From Flavobacteriaceae bacterium UBA4166 (GTDB lineage: Bacteria; Bacteroidota; Bacteroidia; Flavobacteriales; Flavobacteriaceae): a stretch of 46,759 bases of DNA. The notes beneath the pieces were generated by a model. It saw nothing but the letters and a program-made list of their open reading frames with translations. It ran no database searches and was not told the origin of the DNA. Every line of letters begins with the position of its first letter. The first letter of the stretch is position 1. Below, piece after piece: positions 7,832 through 15,377 of the stretch. The stretch is from NCBI GenBank assembly GCA_002379985.1, contig DFVG01000022.1, positions 1-46,759 on the forward strand, given 5' to 3'. The translations under genes were made by a program, and so were the position numbers.

Positions 7832-8845
7832 ATGCACATGTATCATTCTAAAATTAGCGGTGTAGGGCATTATGTGCCTGAAAACGTGGTGACGAACGAC
7901 GATCTTTCTAAAGTAATGGATACGAATGACGCTTGGATCCAAGAGCGCACGGGGATCCAGGAGCGGAGACATATAAAGAAAGGCGACGGCAATTCTACTT
8001 CTATCATGGGGGTCAAAGCCTCGGAAATCGCCTTAGAACGCGCTAATTTAAAACCGAATGATATTGATATGATCGTTTTTGCGACGTTGAGTCCTGATAT
8101 GTATTTTCCGGGAGGTGGCGTGCAAGTACAAGAGATGATGGGCATGCGTACCATTCCGGCCTTGGATGTTCGCAATCAGTGTAGCGGTTTCGTGTATGCA
8201 TTATCGGTGGCCGATCAATTTATAAAGACAGGAATGTATAAGCATATCTTGGTAATTGGTAGTGAAAACCATAGTGGCGGACTCGATTTTACCACGCGCG
8301 GACGCGGCGTTTCTGTCATTTTTGGCGATGGCGCCGGAGCAGTGGTTGTTTCTCGTTCAGAAAAAGAGGAACACGGTATTTTAAGTACGCATTTACACAG
8401 TGAAGGAAAACACAAGGATGAATTGGCATTACAGGGCCCAAGTACCGAACATTGGGTTCCGGAGATCATTGAGGAAAATCCACAGGAGAATATTCCGTAC
8501 TATCCGTATATGAATGGGCAATTTGTGTTCAAGCATGCGGTGGTTCGTTTTTCGGAAGTGATTATGGAAGGCTTACAAGCCAATCAACTTAGCGTAAGTG
8601 ATATCGACTTGTTGATTCCGCATCAAGCGAATCTTCGTATCTCACAATTCATTCAGCAGAAATTTCAGCTAACCGATGATAAAGTGTATAACAACATTCA
8701 GCGGTACGGAAACACAACGGCTGCGTCGATTCCTATTGCTTTGTCGGAAGCTTGGGCCGAAGGAAAATTGAATGATGGTGATCTTTTGGTGTTGGCTGCT
8801 TTCGGAAGCGGGTTTACTTGGGGAAGCGCCATCATTCGATGGTAA
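7832..8845 (+). CDS. 3-oxoacyl-[ACP] synthase III-like ketosynthase
   Basis: This 337-residue thiolase-fold enzyme belongs to the KAS III (FabH-like) group, which condenses an acyl-CoA with malonyl-ACP. The catalytic triad is visible: Cys in RNQCSGF, His in IPHQANLRI and Asn in RYGNTTAAS. The glycine-rich C-terminal loop reads FGSGFTWGSAI. It is slightly longer than E. coli FabH (317) and has an insertion around HSEGKHKDELALQG. It stands alone, with no plsX, fabD or acpP nearby as would be expected for the housekeeping fabH, so it may be an accessory KAS III with a different acyl preference. Two in-frame ATGs (7832 and 7838) are possible starts. GTTACCTTG at 7803-7811 may be a shortened -7 element. 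Confidence 0.9.
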   Translation: MHMYHSKISGVGHYVPENVVTNDDLSKVMDTNDAWIQERTGIQERRHIKKGDGNSTSIMGVKASEIALERANLKPNDIDMIVFATLSPDMYFPGGGVQVQEMMGMRTIPALDVRNQCSGFVYALSVADQFIKTGMYKHILVIGSENHSGGLDFTTRGRGVSVIFGDGAGAVVVSRSEKEEHGILSTHLHSEGKHKDELALQGPSTEHWVPEIIEENPQENIPYYPYMNGQFVFKHAVVRFSEVIMEGLQANQLSVSDIDLLIPHQANLRISQFIQQKFQLTDDKVYNNIQRYGNTTAASIPIALSEAWAEGKLNDGDLLVLAAFGSGFTWGSAIIRW

Positions 8846-8847
8846 AA

Positions 8848-8875
8848 AAATAAAGGCCGATACAATCGACCTTTA
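8848..8875 (-). terminator. Terminator of the Kelch lipoprotein gene
   Basis: The stem 8852-8861 with 8865-8874 (10 bp, 3-base loop) is complete on the minus strand with one G-U pair and is followed there by ATTTTTTT. On the plus strand the same position is a C-A mismatch, so it acts best for the minus-strand gene but could also stop the FabH-like transcript. Confidence 0.6.
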
Positions 8876-8928
8876 CTTCACGAATTGCTAAAACTCCCCA
8901 GTCTTAGCAATATCTGATTAACAACAAA

Positions 8929-10440
8929 TTAATTAATAGTAGCAGAAAGTATTTCCCATTCCGGAAAATCGCCACCATTGTCTTCACCAAGACCTCCAAA
9001 AATGATGTACATGTTTCCATTAAAAATGCACATTCCGTGGATGGTAAAGAACTCGGTCCCCGGTGATAGGTTGGTAGGAATTTCTTCATAGGTTCCGGTA
9101 TTGGTATCGTACACACCAATAAAGTAATCGTTTCCGACAATCATACCACTCCCATCGCGAACATCTATTTGACCTGCCACATAGATCAAGTTTTCAAACT
9201 TATCTACAAAGGTGTAGTGGGCGCTGGTCGTCATTGTTTCCGTAGTTAGACTTCCGGAAGCAAGATCTTGGATATAGATAGTGTTTAAAGCTGTTTCTCC
9301 AAATTGATCTACGGTTCCTCCAAAAACATACAGCTTGTCATTTACAATAGACGCTCTCGCTCCGTAACGATTTTCAGGAAAAGCGGCTGCTTCTGAAATG
9401 GATTGTGTGGTAAGATCATAGCCAAACACTTTATTACCGTTGACAGGAGGGTCATTCAGATCGCCACCAATGATGTAGGCAACATCTCCTTGTACCGCCA
9501 TCCCATGACGTGTAATTTGTAATCCGTGAGAGTTGGTGGTAGGATCACCACTGAAATCTAACGGATAGGTGTTAACGTTTTGCCCGCCAATCACTACCAG
9601 TTCATTATCAATAATGTGTAATTGTTTGGAAACAAAGTCAGCATTGAAATACAAATTGTCTTCAGTGGTCCCTTCATCTAGATTGAATTTGATGATTCGT
9701 TCGGGTGAAGCGGTTCCATCATTCAATCCATCTTCTCGAGTTACAAAGAATAAACTGTTGTCACTGTAAGAACCTATCATTCCCGGAGCAAAACCACGGA
9801 TGCCGGCGGATTCAAACGATAGCGAAGGACTGAACGTTAACCCACCAGCCGGCGGAGCCGCATAATCTTCGCTCGTTTTCTCGCCCATCGTTATTTCCAG
9901 CATACCTTCTGCAGCGCGCACCGGATAGGCAATAGTTCCCGTTATCGTATTCTCATCAATTACCGTGAAGGTGAAGTTCCCATCAACACTGGTAAGCTGG
10001 TCGCTGCTTTCAGATTCAAAAACAAAAGGATATTGCACCGGTGCTAAGTAGTAATCGTTGCCTACTTCTTGAGAGGTTGTACCATCGGGATTGATGGCAA
10101 AGCCCGGGCGCCATTCTAAGGTGCCTCCAATATCATTGCTGGTGAAGATAAATTCATCATCCACAATATTGAAATTGTCACTTACGTCAATAGTGCCACC
10201 AGCATTGGTGAGCTGCGCATTGGTGATGCGCCATGTTCGTGAACTGCCTCCCGTAATAGCTGCTGTAGTGGCTTGCTGTGCTGCTTCTATTTCAGAAGAC
10301 ATTCCATCGTCATCTACGGTTCCCATATCATCATCGTTAGGATCAATGGTTCCGCCGTTGTCGTCTGAACTACAACTAAGCGTAACAAGTACTATCGAGA
10401 GTAGGCATGCGCTAATTAAAAAATATAGGTGTTTTTTCAT
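8929..10440 (-). CDS. Kelch-repeat surface lipoprotein
   Basis: This 503-residue protein has a lipoprotein signal with the lipidated Cys at about residue 23 (IVLVTLSC), followed by SSDDNGG. An acidic Ser/Asp stretch right after the Cys is the Bacteroidota lipoprotein export signal for display on the outer face of the outer membrane. Residues about 55-185 form a beta-rich domain (SSRTWRITNAQL...) of a type found in flavobacterial lipoproteins. Residues about 200-500 are Kelch-like beta-propeller repeats with repeated GG pairs: VVIGGQ, YIIGGDLND, YVFGGTVDQFG and IIFGGLGEDNGG. It probably binds a protein or glycan at the surface; the ligand is unknown. It has its own -7 box and a terminator downstream. 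Confidence 0.88.
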   Translation of the reverse strand: MKKHLYFLISACLLSIVLVTLSCSSDDNGGTIDPNDDDMGTVDDDGMSSEIEAAQQATTAAITGGSSRTWRITNAQLTNAGGTIDVSDNFNIVDDEFIFTSNDIGGTLEWRPGFAINPDGTTSQEVGNDYYLAPVQYPFVFESESSDQLTSVDGNFTFTVIDENTITGTIAYPVRAAEGMLEITMGEKTSEDYAAPPAGGLTFSPSLSFESAGIRGFAPGMIGSYSDNSLFFVTREDGLNDGTASPERIIKFNLDEGTTEDNLYFNADFVSKQLHIIDNELVVIGGQNVNTYPLDFSGDPTTNSHGLQITRHGMAVQGDVAYIIGGDLNDPPVNGNKVFGYDLTTQSISEAAAFPENRYGARASIVNDKLYVFGGTVDQFGETALNTIYIQDLASGSLTTETMTTSAHYTFVDKFENLIYVAGQIDVRDGSGMIVGNDYFIGVYDTNTGTYEEIPTNLSPGTEFFTIHGMCIFNGNMYIIFGGLGEDNGGDFPEWEILSATIN

Positions 10441-10466
10441 AATTGAAATTAATTGGGTTATGAGTT

Positions 10467-10474
10467 CAAAGGTA
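10467..10474 (-). promoter_or_regulatory. -7 promoter element of the Kelch lipoprotein gene
   Basis: On the minus strand this reads TACCTTTG, an exact TAnnTTTG match, 26 bases before the ATG. No TTG at the usual -33 distance was found. Confidence 0.55.
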
Positions 10475-10524
10475 GTGGTAGAAAAAAATGGAGAAAATAC
10501 CCAATACCGGGTATCTTAGAAAAG

Positions 10525-10550
10525 AAAAACCCCTCGCTTGAGGGGTTTTT
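10525..10550. terminator. Bidirectional-looking terminator downstream of the beta-barrel gene
   Basis: The stem CCCCTC/GAGGGG (10530-10535 with 10540-10545), loop GCTT, is flanked by AAAAA and TTTTT, so it is a complete intrinsic terminator on both strands. It ends the minus-strand transcript of the outer-membrane receptor, whose stop is about 150 bases upstream in that direction. The 10551-10703 trailer is AT-rich with nothing else recognised. Confidence 0.85.
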
Positions 10551-10703
10551 AACTACCTAAAAATCAGGTTCATTTTGTAGAATGGCTAATTCAAATAAAT
10601 CATAAAGAACTTTTAGGTTCTGTTATATAGACTAAAAAATGTGCCAAATGTTGCATTCAGGTACTTTATTTAACGTTATAATAACATTTTGATCCTCATG
10701 GGC

Positions 10704-13139
10704 TTAGAAAATCCCGCCGCTGCCCGATTTTTCGTTGTCGTCACGTCGTTTTCTTGATTTAGCTCGATATTTTCCGCCACCAAACCGATAGGCTAACGAT
10801 ACATTAATTGTGTTGCTTTCCCAGTTAAACGCACCAATTTGAGTAAAGGGTCTGGTTCCTTCAAAAGCAAATTGCATGGTGTCAAAAATATCGTTGTAAT
10901 TGATGCTGAACGTTCCCTGTCCATCCCACAAACTATATCTCGCTCCAATGTTTACAAAGTACATAGGTTCGATATCAAATTGAAGGGTGCGGTTCTTTCC
11001 ACGATAGAATCCAAAGGCCGAAAGCGTCAATTGTTCGGTCACTTTAAAGTTATTGATCATTCGTGCATTGTATGCTAAGTTATCTACCTCAATAGTTTCA
11101 CTCACAATATCAGCAGCGGTAGGATTGTTGCTTGGACTGTCAACACGCTCTGAAATTCCTTTTTGCGTTTGCTGATAGAGGTCAAAACTCACATTGAAGT
11201 TCCACCATTTTGCAGGGCGATAATTGCTGGAAACCTCAAACCCATACGCATTGGTAGTACTAAAGTTGTCATACGATAGGATCACCTTGTTGAGATCGGT
11301 TCTATCAATAAAGAGGGCTCTGTTGATCTCATCTTCAATGCTTCGGAAAAAGACCCCTGCTGTAATGCTCCCTTTTTCTAAATTACGCGTGTAATTGGTC
11401 TCTATGGAATTCGTGAACTGAGGTTCTAATTGGGTGTTTCCGAAGGAAGAAATTAAAGGCGTTGCCCATTCTCGTATAGGATTTACCTGGTTTAAACCCG
11501 GGCGATCCACACGCCGACTATAACTTAGCTGATATTGATTTTTTTCGCTGGGCGTATACGTAATAAAAGCCGAAGGATAGACCTGTACATAATTATTAGT
11601 AAAAGCCCGAACGCTGTTGGTGTCTGCTTTTACTTCTACGCGTTCCACACGAGCACCTAATTGTACCGAAAATTGTTTCCATTCTTTTCCATATGTGGCG
11701 TACGCCGAATAGATATCTCGAATGTAATTAAAATTGGTATCCGGAGTGTCTACTAGATCACCGTTGCTGTTGAAGGTTTGTCCGGTAGATTGATAGTCAA
11801 TGTCGGTTTCAAACAACCGCGCTTGCAAACCGGCTTCTAGCTTGGCTGTTTCGCTCAGAGGATTCACGTAATCCAAATTCACGGTGAGTCGGTCACGCTC
11901 CGTATCAACAAAGTCGGTGTAATCATCTATAAAAGACGCACCATTAAATCGAAAATTTGCTAGTTCGTCGCTAGAGAACGTATTGTAGTCTGCTTCCAGT
12001 TCGATATTGTGACCTTCTTTTTCAAACAATAATTTATAGTCGAAATTATATTGTGAGGATTGATTTTCTGATTCGTTATCAAACAACTGCTGAAGATCTT
12101 GAGCAGGCATTTCATAGAACAAAATATTAACGTTGCCCAAGGTGCTTCCTTCAAAAAGATTCTGATTGGTAAAGAAAGACAAGGTGTTCTTGTCGTTGAG
12201 GTAAAAATCGAGTCCGACCTTAAAAAGGTTCGATTGGCTGTCGTCTAGAAAATTAAAGAACTGCTCTGAGTTGTCTTCAGGACGAAAAACATTTCCGTAG
12301 TTCTCATTCTTAGAGGTATTATGCCCCCAATTTCCGTAGAGATTGAACTTGCCATTGCGATAGTTCATATCGATACTGCTGTTGAATTTGGGCTGGTTCT
12401 CATACGTAAGTGCCACGTTGGCATTCCCGTTGAACCCAATATTCACGTTTTTGTGAAGTATGATATTGATGATCCCGCTCATGCCTTCAGGATTGTATTT
12501 TGCCGAAGGATTGGTGATGAGTTCAATTTGCTTGATGGATGTTGATGGAATTTGTTTCAGCAGTTGGGCTACAGGAACATTCGTAAGTTTTCCATCCACC
12601 ATAACACGTACGTTCTGATTTCCGCGCATTGATAGTTCGCCACTTTGTTGATCTACATTTACAGAGGGGAGGTTGTTCATAATATCTGAAGCCGTAGGTC
12701 CTGAGGTGGTAAGGTCTTTCCCAACGGTAATGACCTTGCGATCTAGTTTTTGTTCAATGGTAGTTCGTTCTGCGGTAACCACTACCTCGTCTAGAGCGGC
12801 AATGTCTTCCTCTAAAAAAATGTTTCCCATTTCAATGTTACGTTGCCCGCGCTTTATTTCAATCTGGGTTTGATAGATCTTGTAACCGATGTAGGTGATG
12901 GAAACCTGACTTTTCCCTTCCGGAATTTCTTTGATCTCAAAAAACCCTTCGTCGTTCGTAACACCGCCTGTAAGGGTGTTTCCCTGAAGATCTTTGACCA
13001 CAACGGTCACGTAAGGCAGCGGTTGTTGGAGGTTCTTATCGATCACGGTACCAGAGATGGAGCCTGGGCGATCGGGTTCAATAAATGCAAAGGTGAGCGT
13101 ACTCCATAATAATAGGAGCATAAAAGATAACTGTTTCAT
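10704..13139 (-). CDS. TonB-dependent-receptor-like outer-membrane beta-barrel protein
   Basis: The best start is the ATG complementary to 13137-13139, giving 811 residues and a proper signal peptide (MKQLSFMLLLLWSTLTFAF); upstream in-frame codons add a non-signal-like extension. Domains in order are a CarboxypepD_reg-like domain (about 30-110, beginning SGTVIDKNLQQPLPYVTV), a TonB plug (about 120-220, with SDIMNNLPSVNVDQQSGEL and IKQIELITNPSAKYNPEGMS), and a large C-terminal barrel (about 230-800) of the OMP_b-brl_3 type. The tail is basic and glycine-rich (RKRRDDNEKSGSGGIF), unlike the aromatic end of most barrels. It has no SusD partner, so it is not a SusCD uptake pair. The transported or bound substrate is unknown. 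Confidence 0.93.
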   Translation of the reverse strand: MKQLSFMLLLLWSTLTFAFIEPDRPGSISGTVIDKNLQQPLPYVTVVVKDLQGNTLTGGVTNDEGFFEIKEIPEGKSQVSITYIGYKIYQTQIEIKRGQRNIEMGNIFLEEDIAALDEVVVTAERTTIEQKLDRKVITVGKDLTTSGPTASDIMNNLPSVNVDQQSGELSMRGNQNVRVMVDGKLTNVPVAQLLKQIPSTSIKQIELITNPSAKYNPEGMSGIINIILHKNVNIGFNGNANVALTYENQPKFNSSIDMNYRNGKFNLYGNWGHNTSKNENYGNVFRPEDNSEQFFNFLDDSQSNLFKVGLDFYLNDKNTLSFFTNQNLFEGSTLGNVNILFYEMPAQDLQQLFDNESENQSSQYNFDYKLLFEKEGHNIELEADYNTFSSDELANFRFNGASFIDDYTDFVDTERDRLTVNLDYVNPLSETAKLEAGLQARLFETDIDYQSTGQTFNSNGDLVDTPDTNFNYIRDIYSAYATYGKEWKQFSVQLGARVERVEVKADTNSVRAFTNNYVQVYPSAFITYTPSEKNQYQLSYSRRVDRPGLNQVNPIREWATPLISSFGNTQLEPQFTNSIETNYTRNLEKGSITAGVFFRSIEDEINRALFIDRTDLNKVILSYDNFSTTNAYGFEVSSNYRPAKWWNFNVSFDLYQQTQKGISERVDSPSNNPTAADIVSETIEVDNLAYNARMINNFKVTEQLTLSAFGFYRGKNRTLQFDIEPMYFVNIGARYSLWDGQGTFSINYNDIFDTMQFAFEGTRPFTQIGAFNWESNTINVSLAYRFGGGKYRAKSRKRRDDNEKSGSGGIF

Positions 13140-13291
13140 TTTTTGATTGATTACTGATTGTTTTTTGATTGATGATGTAAAACAAGGTAACTTGTATAAC
13201 ATAATTCCTAACAGCAGGAGTGCTAAAAAGTGTACTTGTTTCTATTATGACGCTTGAAACAAGAATCTGTTACAGGAAAGGAGGTTTTTTT

Positions 13292-13321
13292 ACAAAAAAA
13301 CCCGAGGTCTAGAACCTCGGG
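13292..13321 (-). terminator. Minus-strand terminator beyond the CoA-binding gene
   Basis: The stem CCCGAGGT/ACCTCGGG (13301-13308 with 13314-13321) is followed on the minus strand by seven T residues. The only minus-strand gene that could deliver RNA polymerase here is the symporter ending at 13828, so this terminator appears to end a transcript that has crossed the whole CoA-binding gene in antisense. Confidence 0.75.
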
Positions 13322-13451
13322 CTATTTTCTTTACTGCTATTATTAACACTAACCATCAACGTAAAAATTTCACAGTAAAGAAAGTTAGAAACATTTCTAT
13401 TCTATAGACGTGTTACCGTAATCATTGTTACAGTATCAAAAAACTTTAACA

Positions 13452-13459
13452 TAGTTTTG
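13452..13459 (+). promoter_or_regulatory. -7 promoter element of the CoA-binding gene
   Basis: TAGTTTTG is an exact TAnnTTTG match, 38 bases upstream of the ATG at 13498. A TTG at 13425-13427 is 24 bases upstream, rather far for a -33 element. Confidence 0.5.
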
Positions 13460-13497
13460 GCGAAAGTGGTTTTTTGAAACTTCTAAATTCGAAACTC

Positions 13498-13857
13498 ATG
13501 AAAAAAACCTTAGTTCTCGGCGCCAGTTTAAAGCCCTCAAGATATTCGCATCTGGCAATCAATCGTTTGGTGGGGAAGGAAGTCCCTACGGTAGCCATTG
13601 GTTTACGCAAAGGAGTGGTGTCTGGAGTTGATATTGAAACAGACATGATTCCATTTGAGAATATTCATACCGTTACCTTATATCTAAATCCTAAACGTCA
13701 AGAGGCCTATTATGAATACATCTTATCGCTTCAGCCCAATAGGGTCATCTTCAATCCCGGCACAGAAAATCCTGAGTTTTTTGAAATGCTTCGGAAGCAT
13801 AACATCGAAGTAGACGTAGCCTGTACGTTAGTCTTGTTGGGTTCGAATCAATATTAA
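13498..13857 (+). CDS. CoA-binding domain protein (YccU-like)
   Basis: From the ATG at 13498 the product is 119 residues and begins directly with the Rossmann strand MKKTLVLGASLKPSRYSHLA; an upstream in-frame TTG at 13474 would add an implausible extension. The pattern VLGAS..P.RYS..A...L and the later VIFNPGTENPEF are typical of the small CoA_binding_2 proteins such as YccU, which have a nucleotide/CoA-binding fold without known enzymatic activity. Its last 30 bases overlap the 3' end of the symporter gene on the opposite strand. The role is unknown; the family assignment is firm. Confidence 0.88.
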   Translation: MKKTLVLGASLKPSRYSHLAINRLVGKEVPTVAIGLRKGVVSGVDIETDMIPFENIHTVTLYLNPKRQEAYYEYILSLQPNRVIFNPGTENPEFFEMLRKHNIEVDVACTLVLLGSNQY

Positions 13858-15273
13858 CCCCAAGAGCGTTAACGTTCCATTCAGAATTAAAATAAAGAAG
13901 CCCCAATCAAAATTCAGATAGGTAGAACACACGTAGCTGATGATTCCGCCGAAAATAGGTGCTAGAATAGCCACATACGGTACGTAGGAATCTTTCACTT
14001 GTTGTTTTGAGAAGAGACCAAAGGCGTATAATCCCAATAAGGGTCCATAAGTATATCCGGCAAAAGTAAACACCTTGGCAATGACGGAAGCATCGCCAAT
14101 TACGTAATTAAAGAAGATGATTACAGCCATCAATACCAGAGACATGCCAATATGAATACGTTTCCGAATGCGTACTTGATCTTTCGGGTCATATTTTTTT
14201 TCAATCTCCAAAATATCAATACTGTAGGACGTGGTGAGTGAGGTCAAGGCACTATCAGCACTACTGTAGGCTGCCGCGATCAAACCTAGTAAGAAGAAAA
14301 TGGCGATGCCGGGACCTAATCCTGAATTCACTGCGATGGTAGGGAACAGCGTATCGCGTTGCGCATCGATACCGTTTTGTTGTGCATATACAGTTAACAG
14401 CAATCCTAAGGCCAGAAATACGAAGTTTACTACAGTTAGTACCAAAGTGAACCAAAACATATTCTTCTGCGCGTCTTTCAGATTGCGGCAGGTTAAATTC
14501 TTCTGCATCATGTCCTGGTCTAAGCCGGTCATCACAATCGCAATAAAAGCACCGCTAATGAATTGTTTTACGAAATGATCACCGCTTTTCCAATCGTCAA
14601 AGAAAAACATTTGGGACAAATCACTTTCTGCAATAAAGGTAAAAACTCCAATTCCACGAAGGCCCATCTCTTCAGAAACAAAATAGATGGCCACACCCAC
14701 GGCTAACAACATAAACAGCGTTTGAAGCGTATCGGTCCAGACAATCGTTTTAATACCACTTCTAAAAGTATAGAGCCAAATCAGTAAAATGGTAATCGAC
14801 ACCGTTATCCAAAAATCGACGCCCATGGCATCAAAGACCAATTCTTGTAGTACGATAGCAACCAGATAGAGTCGGAAACTCGCTCCTACGATTCTTGAAA
14901 GTAAGAAAAAGGAAGCCCCTGTTTTGTATGAGCTATTCCCAAACCGCCCTTGTAGATAGGTGTAGATAGAGGTGAGATTAAGGCGGTAATACAACGGAAG
15001 TAAGATCAACCCAATGACTGCGTACCCTACCGTATATCCTAAGACCACTTGAAAGTAACTAAACTTTGATGCTTCCACCCACCCGGGTACCGAAACAAAA
15101 GTGACGCCGCTTAAGCTGGCGCCAATCATTCCGAAGGCGACAAGATACCAAGGCGATTGTCGTCCCGCTTTAAAGAACTCGTCATTACTTCCTGTTTTAT
15201 TGGTAAAATGAGAGATCAGCAAAAGAACGCCAAAATACGCCGCGATAAGAATGAGAATATGGATAGGCTGCAT
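13828..15273 (-). CDS. Sodium:solute symporter (SSS family)
   Basis: Starting at the ATG complementary to 15271-15273 the product is 481 residues; the upstream in-frame TTG at 15312 lies beyond the -7 box and is excluded. It is an integral inner-membrane protein with about 13 hydrophobic segments beginning with MQPIHILILIAAYFGVLLLI. The motif GMIGASLSGVTFVSVPGWV is a hallmark of the SSS (SLC5-like) family, and LIAAAYSSADSALTSLTTS matches the conserved segment around the Na2 sodium site. Substrate could be a sugar, amino acid or anion and cannot be read from the sequence. The 3' end overlaps the convergent CoA-binding gene by 30 bases. Confidence 0.92.
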   Translation of the reverse strand: MQPIHILILIAAYFGVLLLISHFTNKTGSNDEFFKAGRQSPWYLVAFGMIGASLSGVTFVSVPGWVEASKFSYFQVVLGYTVGYAVIGLILLPLYYRLNLTSIYTYLQGRFGNSSYKTGASFFLLSRIVGASFRLYLVAIVLQELVFDAMGVDFWITVSITILLIWLYTFRSGIKTIVWTDTLQTLFMLLAVGVAIYFVSEEMGLRGIGVFTFIAESDLSQMFFFDDWKSGDHFVKQFISGAFIAIVMTGLDQDMMQKNLTCRNLKDAQKNMFWFTLVLTVVNFVFLALGLLLTVYAQQNGIDAQRDTLFPTIAVNSGLGPGIAIFFLLGLIAAAYSSADSALTSLTTSYSIDILEIEKKYDPKDQVRIRKRIHIGMSLVLMAVIIFFNYVIGDASVIAKVFTFAGYTYGPLLGLYAFGLFSKQQVKDSYVPYVAILAPIFGGIISYVCSTYLNFDWGFFILILNGTLTLLGLILIRTQQD

Positions 15274-15291
15274 AAAAATTGTATCTGCGCC

Positions 15292-15299
15292 CAAAAATA
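15292..15299 (-). promoter_or_regulatory. -7 promoter element of the symporter
   Basis: On the minus strand this reads TATTTTTG, an exact match to TAnnTTTG, 18 bases before the ATG at 15273. It supports that start rather than the more upstream TTG. Confidence 0.6.
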
Positions 15300-15332
15300 C
15301 AAACTTTAACAATCCGTAAAACAGTTTTTACG

Positions 15333-15340
15333 TACTTTTG
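15333..15340 (+). promoter_or_regulatory. -7 promoter element of the T9SS propeller gene
   Basis: TACTTTTG matches TAnnTTTG and lies 37 bases before the ATG at 15378. It is back-to-back with the symporter promoter, so the two genes share a compact divergent control region. Confidence 0.55.
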
Positions 15341-15377
15341 AGATTCTTAAAAAATTGTTAACCATTACCATACACAC

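Larger units (their letters stand above)
13140..13497. other. 358-bp intergenic region with terminator and divergent promoters
   Basis: The gap between the beta-barrel gene and the CoA-binding gene holds GTTACCTTG on the minus strand (13183-13191), possibly the barrel gene's -7 region. It also holds a strong minus-strand terminator (13292-13321) and the plus-strand -7 box TAGTTTTG (13452-13459). No additional small gene or RNA was recognised. Confidence 0.6.
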
